Assembly (NCBI GenBank): GCA_934725685.1
Contig: CAKVBX010000038.1
Coordinates: 1-14,813, forward strand
Direction of reading: 5' to 3'
DNA length: 14,813 nt
From: an uncultured Bacilli bacterium
GTDB lineage: Bacteria; Bacillota_I; Bacilli_A; RFN20; CAG-288
Shown: in pieces, positions 7,256 to 14,132 of the stretch
How the letters are laid out: every line of letters begins with the position of its first letter
How positions within the stretch are numbered: position 1 is the stretch's first letter
Made by a program: the position numbers and the translations under genes
Notes under the pieces: model-generated
Told to the model about the DNA's origin: nothing
Databases searched by the model: none
The model's input: the letters and a program-made list of their open reading frames with translations, nothing else

Positions 7256-7353
7256 CTTCGGTCAATCAGTAAAATCATGCGCTCCGTTAAAACGAGGTTT
7301 TACTTCCCTTGGTTTTATCATTTCTTATCCGCTTCTTCTATTTCACACGGATG

Positions 7354-7379
7354 AAAAAAGGGAACCGATTAGTTCCCTT
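7354..7379 (-). terminator. Intrinsic terminator of rpmB
   Basis: On the minus strand an 8-bp stem AAGGGAAC / GTTCCCTT closes a 6-nt loop and runs into TTTTTT. It ends about 30 nt after the rpmB stop codon. Confidence 0.88.
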
Positions 7380-7407
7380 AAAAAATCAATTTTATCAGAA
7401 AGGAAGA

Positions 7408-7641
7408 TTATTTGCTTTCTTCAGCAACAGGAGCGGCAGCTTCGGTCTTCTGAGCTTTGGCATTCTTTCTGAGAGTGCGTAAGCCGGCAGCGGAGACTCT
7501 GATCTTCTGCTTCTTTCCATCGATGACAACGGTAGCAGTCTGCATGTTGACGTTCCATCTTCTGCAGGTGTGTCTCATAGAGTGAGAGACGTTCTTACCG
7601 GACATCGGCTTCTTTCCTGTGATAGGGCATGTTCTGGACAT
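7408..7641 (-). CDS. rpmB: 50S ribosomal protein L28
   Basis: L28 is a large-subunit ribosomal protein. The 77-residue product starts MSRTCPITGKKPMSGKNVSH. It continues with the conserved HTCRRWNVNMQTATV (24-38) and a C-terminal VSAAGLRTLRKN (49-60). That core equals the usual 60-64 residues. A tail of 17 residues rich in Ala, Lys and Glu (61-77) extends it. Only C5 and C26 are present, so the four-cysteine zinc site is absent. AGGAGG at 7650-7655 lies 8 nt upstream of the start on this strand. It is a single-gene unit, with its own promoter (7698-7726) and terminator (7354-7379), transcribed opposite to everything else in the window. Confidence 0.96.
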   Translation of the reverse strand: MSRTCPITGKKPMSGKNVSHSMRHTCRRWNVNMQTATVVIDGKKQKIRVSAAGLRTLRKNAKAQKTEAAAPVAEESK

Positions 7642-7676
7642 AACAATAACCTCCTATTAACCATCAAAACAAGTTT

Positions 7677-7691
7677 GCACAAAAAACGTGC
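7677..7691 (-). promoter_or_regulatory. 5'-terminal hairpin of rpmB mRNA
   Basis: On the minus strand GCAC (7691-7688) and GTGC (7680-7677) pair. A G-U pair can close the stem around loop UUUUU. It begins 6 nt after the -10 box, so the transcript should start with it. Stem, wobble and loop size match the hairpin at the start of the rpmF leader. Confidence 0.45.
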
Positions 7692-7697
7692 TTATAG

Positions 7698-7726
7698 ATA
7701 CTACCACAAATGAGACCCCATCGCAA
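7698..7726 (-). promoter_or_regulatory. Promoter of rpmB with extended -10
   Basis: On the minus strand a -35 TTGCGA (7726-7721) is followed after 17 bp by TAGTAT (7703-7698), which is preceded by TGG (extended -10). Transcription would start near 7691. An inverted repeat GCAAC/GTTGC (7723-7727, 7733-7737) overlaps the -35. Confidence 0.6.
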
Positions 7727-8083
7727 CAAAAAGTTGCCCATCCTTAATCGACTTTTTTCAAAAAAAGTGATTTCAAGCAGATTCTCGAAACAAAATGTTA
7801 AGGAAAAAACTTCTATTTGAACCGGAATGACTGGATAGAAAACATCGTTCTTATCATCAAGAGTTATTAAGGCTTATAGAACATCAAAAGGACAAGAAAA
7901 CCATTATTCAAAGTAAACATAAATATAGTCACTTCCCCATCATTCTTTGACACGTGCATTGTAATCGCTTCCTTTTTATGAACACATTATGCTCATTTCG
8001 TGCACAATTTTTTGCTTTCAACCTCTATTCAAGCAAAATTAGTACGAATTGCGCATATAAGTGATTATTCTAATCGATATTTC
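7727..8083 (+). other. AT-rich gap between rpmB and adhE; no supported gene
   Basis: About 360 bases between the divergent rpmB and adhE promoters hold no convincing gene. The stretch is visibly AT-richer than the coding regions. It contains a 9-bp A/T palindrome (ACTTTTTTC/AAAAAAAGT region, 7752-7769), a loose catabolite-repression-like site near 7960, a hairpin at 8010-8038 and one copy of TTGCGCATA at 8049-8057. A 30-codon minus-strand frame at 7867-7959 was considered and not accepted. Confidence 0.5.
8010..8038 (+). repeat. Inverted repeat upstream of the adhE promoter
   Basis: TTTTGCTT (8010-8017) and AAGCAAAA (8031-8038) are perfect reverse complements around a 13-nt spacer. Allowing a two-base bulge extends the arms by AATT. 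No T run follows on either strand, so it is not a normal terminator. An operator or a DNA-bending site is possible. Confidence 0.4.
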
Positions 8084-8101
8084 TTGTGTTTCTATGCGCA
8101 A
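8049..8101 (+). promoter_or_regulatory. Paired operator-like half-sites TTGCGCATA / TATGCGCAA
   Basis: TTGCGCATA (8049-8057) and its exact reverse complement TATGCGCAA (8093-8101) have centres 44 bp apart, about four helical turns. The second copy lies in the spacer of the adhE promoter. Such a pair could bind a looping repressor; the regulator is unknown. Confidence 0.4.
8084..8101 (+). promoter_or_regulatory. Rex-like operator overlapping the adhE promoter
   Basis: TTGTG (8084-8088), eight bases, then CGCAA (8097-8101) resembles the 18-bp Rex consensus TTGTGAANNNNTTCACAA: 9 of 10 outer-arm bases match, but three of the four inner conserved bases do not. It covers the -35 and most of the spacer. 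Rex is the NADH/NAD+ sensing repressor known to control adhE in many Firmicutes. Confidence 0.4.
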
Positions 8102-8113
8102 AACGATTATAAT
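8084..8113 (+). promoter_or_regulatory. Promoter of adhE
   Basis: A perfect -10 TATAAT (8108-8113) follows a weak -35 TTGTGT (8084-8089) with an 18-bp spacer. Transcription would start near 8120, about 20 nt before the gene. The weak -35 suggests help from, or blocking by, a regulator. Confidence 0.6.
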
Positions 8114-8144
8114 TAGCCCGTACAAGAAAGAGAGGTTTATGAAT

Positions 8145-10766
8145 ATGGATATCGAAACCGAAAAGCAGTTAGCGAGTGACAATCTTTCTCAGCTCATCGA
8201 AAAGACGAGAAAGGCTCAGGAACTCTATTCTACTTACACGCAGGAACAGGTCGATAAGATTTTCCAGGCTGTCGCCATCGCCGCCAACAAGGAACGTATT
8301 CCGCTAGCCAAGGAAGCCGTCGCCGAAACCGGAATGGGTGTCTTGGAAGATAAAGTCATCAAGAACCATTACGCTGCCGAGTATATCTATAATAAATATA
8401 AGGATGCGAAGACCTGTGGTATCGTCGAAGACGATGTCGACGGCGGATACCAGAGAATCGCCGAGCCGATCGGTGTCTTAGCCGGTATCGTCCCGACCAC
8501 CAATCCGACCTCTACTGCCATTTTCAAGGCTCTTCTCGCCCTCAAGACGAGAAATGCCATCATCTTCTCGCCGCATCCGAGAGCCGCCAAGTGCACCATC
8601 CATGCCGCTAGCATCGTATTGGAAGCCGCCGTCAAAGCCGGTGCACCGGAAGGCATCATCGCTTGGATTGAAAAGCCGTCCATCGAGCTTTCTTCTCAGC
8701 TGATGAAGTCCTGTGACTGCATCCTTGCCACAGGCGGTCCGGGTATGGTTACCGCCGCCTACTCCTCTGGCAAACCTGCCATCGGTGTCGGCCCGGGCAA
8801 TGCACCTGTCATCATCGATACGACTGCTGACATCAAGATGTGCGTGAGCTCGATCATCCATTCCAAGACTTTTGACAATGGTATGATCTGCGCTTCCGAG
8901 AACTCCCTCATCGCCGTTTCCGACGTCTATGATGCCGTCAAGGAAGAACTCATCTACCGTGGATGCTACTTCCTCAATCCGACTGAGCTCAATAAGGTCA
9001 GAAAGACCATCGTCATCAACGGCGCCATCAACGCCAAGATCGTCGGTCAGCCTGCCTATAGAATCGCCGAAATGGCCGGCTTCGAAGTTCCCCATGACAC
9101 CAAGGTCTTAGTCGGTGAAGTCAAGGTTGTCGAAAAGAGCGAAGAGTTCGCCCATGAAAAGCTCTCTCCGGTCCTCGCCCTCTATAAGGCCAAGGATTTC
9201 GAGGAAGCCATGGACAAGGCGGATGTCTTGGTCCGCGAAGGCGGATACGGCCACACCGCCGATATCTATGCCGACGAAGTCCTCGGCAAGGATCACATCG
9301 ATGCCTTCGCCAGAAGAATGAAAGCCTGCAGAATCTTAGTCAATACTCCTTCCGCACTCGGCGGCATTGGAGACATCTACAACTTCCGCATCCGTCCTAG
9401 CCTTACCTTAGGCTGTGGCTCCTGGGGCGGAAACTCCGTCTCCGAGAACGTCGGCGTCGAACAGCTTCTCAATCTGAAGACCGTTGCAAAAAGGAGAGAA
9501 AACATGCTTTGGTTCAGAACACCCAGTAAGATTTTCTTCAAGCCCGGTTGTCTTCCGACCGCGTTAGAGGAACTCAAGACCGTCTATCACAGAAAGAGAG
9601 TCATGCTCGTCACCGACTCCTTCCTTTATCAGTCCGGTATGGCCGATAAGCTTATCCGCATCCTCGATAAGCTCGGCATCGACACCGAGGTCTTCTCCGA
9701 TGTCCGTTCCGATCCTACCCTCGCCTGCGCAAGAGACGGCGCCAAGCTCGCCGGTTCCTTCCAGCCGGATACCATCATCGCCCTCGGCGGCGGTTCCCCG
9801 ATGGATGCCGCCAAGATTATCTGGCTCCTTTACGAACATCCGGAAGCGGACTTCTCCGATATGGCCATGGACTTCATGGATATCAGAAAAAGAGTCTGTA
9901 CCTTCCCGCACCTCGGCGAGAAGGCGATGCTCGTTTGCGTCCCGACTTCTGCCGGTACCGGTTCCGAAGTCACTCCGTTCGCGATCATCACTGATGAGAA
10001 GGACGGAACCAAGTATCCGATTACGGACTATGAACTCCTTCCGAATATGGCCATCGTCGATTCCGACCTCATGCTCTCCATTCCGAAAGGACTGACCAGA
10101 GCTTCCGGTATCGATGCTCTTACCCACTGCATGGAAGCCTATGTTTCCATGTATGCCACGCCCTTCACCGATGGCATTTGCAAGGAAGCTATCAAAGAAA
10201 TCTTTGATTATTTGCCTCGTGCGTATCATAATCTTAGTAAGGACCCTGTTGCCCGTGAGCATATGGCCCACGCTGCCACCATGGCCGGTATGGCTTTTGC
10301 CAATGCCTTCTTGGGAATCGACCATTCCTTAGGCCACAAGCTCGGCGCCTATCACCATCTGCCTCATGGCTACTGTGTCTCCCTCATGCTGGATGAAGTC
10401 ATGCGTTTCAATGCCGGAGAAAAGCCGACCAAGATGGGTACCTTCCCGCAGTATCAGTATCCTCATACCCTCCGCCGCTATGCCGAAATCGCTGAGATGT
10501 TAGGTATCCGCGGAAAGAACGATGAGGAGAAACTCAACAAGCTCATCGAGAAAATCGATGACCTGAAGAGAGACATCGAACTCCCGCTCACTATCAAGGA
10601 AGCCGGCGTCAAGGAAGAAGACTTCCTCAAGACACTCGATGAGATGTCCGAGGCTGCCTTCAACGATCAGTGCACCGGTGCCAACCCGAGATATCCGCTC
10701 ATCTCCGAGATGAAGGAACTCTATCTCAAGGCTTACTACGGAAACGATGACGGCAAACTGGCATAA
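8145..10766 (+). CDS. adhE: Bifunctional acetaldehyde-CoA / alcohol dehydrogenase AdhE
   Basis: AdhE reduces acetyl-CoA to acetaldehyde and then to ethanol, oxidising two NADH, during fermentation. It is a fusion of an N-terminal aldehyde dehydrogenase and a C-terminal iron-dependent alcohol dehydrogenase. Visible in the first domain: nucleotide-binding GVGPGNAP and catalytic C249 in NGMICASEN. Visible in the second: GGGSPMDAAK, and iron ligands D657, H661, H727 and H741, each four residues beyond the E. coli positions D653, H657, H723 and H737. The product has 873 residues, close to the usual 860-890. The frame is open from 8061, but that start precedes the promoter. AGAGG (8131-8135) sits 9 nt before the ATG at 8145 and 3 nt before the one at 8139, so 8145 is preferred. 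Codon use is strongly biased, as in a highly expressed gene. Homologues assemble into spirosome filaments. Confidence 0.97.
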   Translation: MDIETEKQLASDNLSQLIEKTRKAQELYSTYTQEQVDKIFQAVAIAANKERIPLAKEAVAETGMGVLEDKVIKNHYAAEYIYNKYKDAKTCGIVEDDVDGGYQRIAEPIGVLAGIVPTTNPTSTAIFKALLALKTRNAIIFSPHPRAAKCTIHAASIVLEAAVKAGAPEGIIAWIEKPSIELSSQLMKSCDCILATGGPGMVTAAYSSGKPAIGVGPGNAPVIIDTTADIKMCVSSIIHSKTFDNGMICASENSLIAVSDVYDAVKEELIYRGCYFLNPTELNKVRKTIVINGAINAKIVGQPAYRIAEMAGFEVPHDTKVLVGEVKVVEKSEEFAHEKLSPVLALYKAKDFEEAMDKADVLVREGGYGHTADIYADEVLGKDHIDAFARRMKACRILVNTPSALGGIGDIYNFRIRPSLTLGCGSWGGNSVSENVGVEQLLNLKTVAKRRENMLWFRTPSKIFFKPGCLPTALEELKTVYHRKRVMLVTDSFLYQSGMADKLIRILDKLGIDTEVFSDVRSDPTLACARDGAKLAGSFQPDTIIALGGGSPMDAAKIIWLLYEHPEADFSDMAMDFMDIRKRVCTFPHLGEKAMLVCVPTSAGTGSEVTPFAIITDEKDGTKYPITDYELLPNMAIVDSDLMLSIPKGLTRASGIDALTHCMEAYVSMYATPFTDGICKEAIKEIFDYLPRAYHNLSKDPVAREHMAHAATMAGMAFANAFLGIDHSLGHKLGAYHHLPHGYCVSLMLDEVMRFNAGEKPTKMGTFPQYQYPHTLRRYAEIAEMLGIRGKNDEEKLNKLIEKIDDLKRDIELPLTIKEAGVKEEDFLKTLDEMSEAAFNDQCTGANPRYPLISEMKELYLKAYYGNDDGKLA

Positions 10767-10781
10767 GAAAGGAACTAAAGT

Positions 10782-11546
10782 ATGGAAGAAAAAGAATTAG
10801 GCGAACTGCTTCTTGAGAGAAACAACAAGAAGATCTATGTCAAGGGTGATGTCATCACCAAGGTGTTCGATCACGAACACTACACTTCCTCCGATGTCAT
10901 CAAGGAAGCGATGAACCAGGAATATGCCATCGAACTCGGTTTCCATGTCCCTGGCGTTCTCTCCGTCTTCCCTGTCGGTGCCGACTGGGCCATCGCCTCG
11001 AGAAGAATCCAGGGCGAAACTCTCCGTGAACTCATGGACAAAGATCCCGAGAACAAGAAGAAGTACATCAACCGTCTTGTCGCCATCCAGATTGAAGTCC
11101 TCTCCCATCTCTCTTCCAATCTCAAGCTTCCCAAGCTGAAGGATAAGCTCAACGCTTATATCAGCGAATCCGGCCTCGATGCCACGACCCGTTACGACCT
11201 CCATGCCAGACTGGAGAAAATGCCGAACCATTACAAAGTCTGCCACGGCGATATCTGCCCGGAGAACATTATTCTCCAGGGAGAGACCTACTACATCCTC
11301 GATTGGGCTCACGCCACCAGAGGAAATGCTGCAGCCGATGCGGCCATGACCTATCTCCTCTTTGTCTTAAGCGGAGATGAGAAGGCTGCCGAGATGTATC
11401 TCAAAGAGTTCTGCAAGAAGTCCTCTACGGATATCTCCTATGTCCAAAGATGGATTTCCGTCGTCTCTGCCACGAAGCTCAGAAGTGTCAAAGACCCCGC
11501 CAAGCGCGAAATCCTTTCCAGAAACCTTTCTGTCGTCGAATACTGA
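10782..11546 (+). CDS. APH-fold small-molecule kinase (choline/aminoglycoside kinase-like), substrate unknown
   Basis: This 254-residue protein belongs to the aminoglycoside phosphotransferase/choline kinase fold. It has a probable ATP-binding lysine (K27 in VITKVFD), a likely partner glutamate (E47), and ERI-like SRRIQGETL (73-81) before the hinge. The catalytic loop is CHGDICPENIIL (154-165; H155, D157, N162), with the metal-binding aspartate D174 in YILDWAH. All catalytic residues are present. The substrate cannot be told from sequence: choline, thiamine, a sugar or another metabolite are all possible, and drug resistance is not implied. AAAGGA (10768-10773) lies 8 nt before the start. It begins 15 nt after the adhE stop with no promoter between, so it is probably cotranscribed with adhE. 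A strong terminator follows. Confidence 0.88.
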   Translation: MEEKELGELLLERNNKKIYVKGDVITKVFDHEHYTSSDVIKEAMNQEYAIELGFHVPGVLSVFPVGADWAIASRRIQGETLRELMDKDPENKKKYINRLVAIQIEVLSHLSSNLKLPKLKDKLNAYISESGLDATTRYDLHARLEKMPNHYKVCHGDICPENIILQGETYYILDWAHATRGNAAADAAMTYLLFVLSGDEKAAEMYLKEFCKKSSTDISYVQRWISVVSATKLRSVKDPAKREILSRNLSVVEY

Positions 11547-11556
11547 AGTTGCTTGT

Positions 11557-11590
11557 TTCCCCAGGAATGATTTCCTGGGGAATTTCTTTT
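11557..11590 (+). terminator. Intrinsic terminator of the adhE-kinase unit
   Basis: A perfect 11-bp stem TTCCCCAGGAA (11557-11567) / TTCCTGGGGAA (11572-11582) has a 4-nt loop and is followed by TTTCTTTT. It starts 10 nt after the kinase stop. Confidence 0.92.
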
Positions 11591-11605
11591 GCTCGGCTTA
11601 GAAGG

Positions 11606-11635
11606 ATGACATATTTACTTCTCTTATGGTAAAAT
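11606..11635 (+). promoter_or_regulatory. Promoter of the CNNM transporter pair, extended -10
   Basis: A -35 ATGACA (11606-11611, 5 of 6) is followed after 18 bp by TAAAAT (11630-11635), preceded by TGG. Transcription would begin near 11641-11643, only 2-4 nt before the first ATG of the gene at 11645. Confidence 0.65.
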
Positions 11636-11644
11636 ATTTAAGAT

Positions 11645-12793
11645 ATGGACCTAGGTAACTCTGATATATTGTCTGTCTTTTTAGAAGATTCTCTCAGCCA
11701 GAATACGAATACCATCTGGGGAATGCCAAGCTATGTCTGCTGGATCCTCATCGGTGTTCTTCTTGTTTTCAGTGGCATGTTCTCGGCCAGCGAGAACGCT
11801 TTTTCCACCTGTAATAAATATCATTTCCGCGCCGAGGCGGAGAAGGGGAGCAAGACGGCAAAGCTCATCACGTATCTCGTCGACCACTTCGACAACACGC
11901 TGACCACAATCCTCATCTCCTCCAACACGGTCGCCACTGTGATGTCCTATCTTTCCGCCATGCTCTGGTATCAGATCTGCCATAACAATGGGTGGGGTAG
12001 CGGTATAGAAGCGGTCCTGTCCACTGTTGTGATGGGTATCCTGTTTTATATCATCTCCGATACCATTCCGAAAGTCATCTCCAAGGCCATTCCGAATCAG
12101 CTCGCCATGGTGCTCTGCTATCCGATCATCTGCCTGCGTTTCCTTTTCTATCCCCTCATTTTCCTCTTCCAGCTCCTTCTGAAAGGAATCCATAGACTCT
12201 TCCATCTGAAGGATGAGAACCTCCTTTCCAAGGAAGACATCCTGCGCCAGGTGGACGATGCTATCAATGAGGAAGATGCCATCCTCGAGGATGAAGAGGA
12301 AGAGGAGGACCCGGAAAAGCTCTTCGAAAGCGATGAGAAAGTCCTGCTCAACCATGTTTTCACCTTCGATGAACGGAGAGTCTCCTCCGTCTATACTCCG
12401 CTATCCAAGGTGACCGCCTTTGACTTGGATGGGCTGACTGCGGAAAGCATCAAGGAACAGCTCAAGAATATCACCTATAGCAGAATCCCCGTCTATGAGG
12501 ACACCAAAGACAATATTGTCGGTATTCTTGTCCTGAAGCTCTACTTCATGGAATATGTGAAGGATCCGCATCTTTCGATTCCCTCCATTCTCGAAAAGAC
12601 CGTTTATCTTCTTCCGCAGGAGGAACTTGACGATGCTTTCGAGAAACTCAATTCCAACAAGGTCCACATGGGCATCGTGAGAAATGAAGCCGGAAAGGTC
12701 TTAGGTATCATCACGATGGAAGACATCCTCGAGGAACTTATCGATGACATCGATGAGGAGAGCGGCCTCAGCAAGAAGGAGAAGAAAGCATGA
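11645..12793 (+). CDS. CNNM/HlyC-family transporter, first of tandem pair, lacking the CorC_HlyC domain
   Basis: This is a 382-residue membrane protein of the CNNM/CorC (hemolysin-like) family, linked to Mg2+ and other divalent cation transport. A DUF21 region has membrane helices at about 33-54, 86-108, 121-140 and 152-176. It carries FSASENAF (46-53) with the conserved Glu, S93-N94 in the second helix, and DTIPK (139-143). An acidic linker follows (208-224, mostly Asp/Glu). A CBS pair spans about 246-305 and 315-372, with SRIPVYEDTKDNIVGIL and GIITMEDILEELIDDID. The protein stops right after the CBS pair, so the usual C-terminal CorC_HlyC domain is missing. No ribosome binding site precedes the ATG and the promoter implies almost no leader. 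It overlaps the second family member by ATGA, which suggests a heteromer. Confidence 0.9.
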   Translation: MDLGNSDILSVFLEDSLSQNTNTIWGMPSYVCWILIGVLLVFSGMFSASENAFSTCNKYHFRAEAEKGSKTAKLITYLVDHFDNTLTTILISSNTVATVMSYLSAMLWYQICHNNGWGSGIEAVLSTVVMGILFYIISDTIPKVISKAIPNQLAMVLCYPIICLRFLFYPLIFLFQLLLKGIHRLFHLKDENLLSKEDILRQVDDAINEEDAILEDEEEEEDPEKLFESDEKVLLNHVFTFDERRVSSVYTPLSKVTAFDLDGLTAESIKEQLKNITYSRIPVYEDTKDNIVGILVLKLYFMEYVKDPHLSIPSILEKTVYLLPQEELDDAFEKLNSNKVHMGIVRNEAGKVLGIITMEDILEELIDDIDEESGLSKKEKKA

Positions 12794-14103
12794 AATACCT
12801 CACGCTGATTTTCTATGGCATTGCCCTTCTCATCTTCCTCTGTCTCTCCTTCTTCTTCTCCAGCGCCGATATGGCCTATGGAAGTGTGGACGTCCTTCGC
12901 TTCGATGTCGAAGCAAAGAAGAATCCCAAAAAGAAAGGGATTTTGAGGGCGAAAGAACTCGCCAAGAACTATGACAAGACCATCGCCTGCATTCTTTTCG
13001 GAAACGATGTCGTCAATGCCGGTCTCGATTCTGTGGCGACGCTTTTCGGCGTCAACCTCTGCATGATGGTGCTTTCGGATGATCCCAATATTGCGGAAGT
13101 CTCCCAGACTTGGGGCCTTGTCTGTTCCCTCATTGTCCTTGTTCTCAAGATCACGTTCGGTGAAATCGTTCCGAAATCCATTTCCAAAGTCAACAATCTG
13201 AAGCTCTCCGTCGCCTATTCCGGCATCATCAAAGTGCTCAATTACGTTTTCCTTCCGATTACTTATCCGGTGGCCGCCATCGGCGGACTCTTCGCCAAAG
13301 CGAGCAAGAAGAATATCGAGGATGTCCGTGTCCAGGAGGATGATCTCCATGAGATGGTGGATGACATCGAAGAGCAGGGGACGGTCGACGAAGACAAGGC
13401 TTCCATGTTGCATGAGACTATCAAGTATACCCATACGGAAGCCAAGGAGGTCATGACGCCCCGCGTCGAGATGGAAGCTATCGAAATCAACGAATCCATA
13501 GAAGACATCGTCAAGGAAGGGAAAGTTCTCCGTTATAGCCGTGTTCCGGTCTATGAGGATACAATCGATAATATCGTCGGATTCATCCGCTCTAAGACTT
13601 TGATGATCAAATATCTCAACCATGAATCCTTCCGTCTTTCGGATATTCTTTTGGAGCCATTGCGCTTCCCGCAGTCTGCTGAAATCAATGATATCATGCG
13701 CCAGTTCAAGAAGACGAAGATTCATTTTGCAGTCATCATGGACGAATACGGAGGTGTCGACGGCATTCTCACGATGGAGGATATCCTCGAGGAAATCGTC
13801 GGAGAAATCTGGGATGAGAAGGACAGACCGAAAGATCCGATTGTCGAACGGAAGGACGGGTCCTATATCATCGACGGCAATGTGACCCTGGAAGATTTTT
13901 GTGATCTGTTCTCCATTCCGTTTGAAAACGTCAATTCCGATTACCTGACGGTCGGTGGATTTGTTGTTGAGCTTCTCGATGATCAGTTTGCCAAAATCGG
14001 AGATGAGGCGGACTTTGAGAATATTCATATCAAAGTCATCGCCATCGATGACAATGGAGCCGTTGAGAAAATCACTGCTAAGAAAAGGAAAGAAGAGGAG
14101 TGA
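12790..14103 (+). CDS. CNNM/HlyC-family transporter, second of tandem pair, full domain set
   Basis: This 437-residue protein has the complete family layout. A DUF21 membrane domain has helices at about 4-26, 64-92, 107-128 and 138-168. A CBS pair spans about 220-275 and 283-340, with VMTPRVEME, SRVPVYEDTIDNIVGF and GGVDGILTMEDILEEIVGEI. A CorC_HlyC domain (about 350-432) includes SYIIDGNVTLEDF and YLTVGGFV. GEIVPKS (124-130) and G71-N72 are conserved DUF21 features. The glutamate of the first-helix FSxxE motif is Asp here (FSSAD, 23-27). Related Gram-positive proteins such as MpfA export Mg2+; the ion here is inference. AAGGAG (12776-12781) lies 8 nt before the ATG, which overlaps the upstream stop. 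The long open frame on the opposite strand is a shadow. Confidence 0.93.
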   Translation: MKYLTLIFYGIALLIFLCLSFFFSSADMAYGSVDVLRFDVEAKKNPKKKGILRAKELAKNYDKTIACILFGNDVVNAGLDSVATLFGVNLCMMVLSDDPNIAEVSQTWGLVCSLIVLVLKITFGEIVPKSISKVNNLKLSVAYSGIIKVLNYVFLPITYPVAAIGGLFAKASKKNIEDVRVQEDDLHEMVDDIEEQGTVDEDKASMLHETIKYTHTEAKEVMTPRVEMEAIEINESIEDIVKEGKVLRYSRVPVYEDTIDNIVGFIRSKTLMIKYLNHESFRLSDILLEPLRFPQSAEINDIMRQFKKTKIHFAVIMDEYGGVDGILTMEDILEEIVGEIWDEKDRPKDPIVERKDGSYIIDGNVTLEDFCDLFSIPFENVNSDYLTVGGFVVELLDDQFAKIGDEADFENIHIKVIAIDDNGAVEKITAKKRKEEE

Positions 14104-14112
14104 TAGGAAGCG

Positions 14113-14132
14113 AAAACTGAACTCAGTTTTTT
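14113..14132 (+). terminator. Probable terminator of the CNNM pair
   Basis: AAAACTG (14113-14119) pairs with CAGTTTT (14124-14130) around a 4-nt loop, with six Ts at 14127-14132, nine nt after the stop. The stem has only two GC pairs. A competing hairpin TTTTTTGT/ACAAAAAA (14127-14134, 14140-14147) shares the T run. Confidence 0.55.

Noticed and set aside
7288..7302. TAAAAC-GAG-GTTTTA hairpin between the rpmB terminators
   Set aside because: The stem is only 6 bp with one GC pair, and there is no T run. Likely chance.
7236..7472. 78-codon plus-strand frame downstream of the membrane protein operon
   Set aside because: It runs through a minus-strand terminator pair and into rpmB antisense, without a ribosome binding site.
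7867..7959. 30-codon minus-strand small ORF with a GGAAG sequence 8 nt upstream
   Set aside because: It is short enough to occur by chance in AT-rich DNA. No convincing promoter or terminator accompanies it and the product has no recognised feature.
7960..7973. Catabolite-repression (cre)-like sequence TGTAATCGCTTCCT
   Set aside because: It has two mismatches at conserved positions and lies about 135-150 bp upstream of the adhE -10. Too weak to call as a feature.
8061..8144. Upstream start for adhE at 8061
   Set aside because: It lies before the predicted promoter and has no ribosome binding site. Known AdhE proteins begin close to the 8139/8145 ATGs.
9564..10325. 253-codon minus-strand frame opposite adhE
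   Set aside because: It is a shadow of the AdhE alcohol dehydrogenase domain, with no start signals or motifs.
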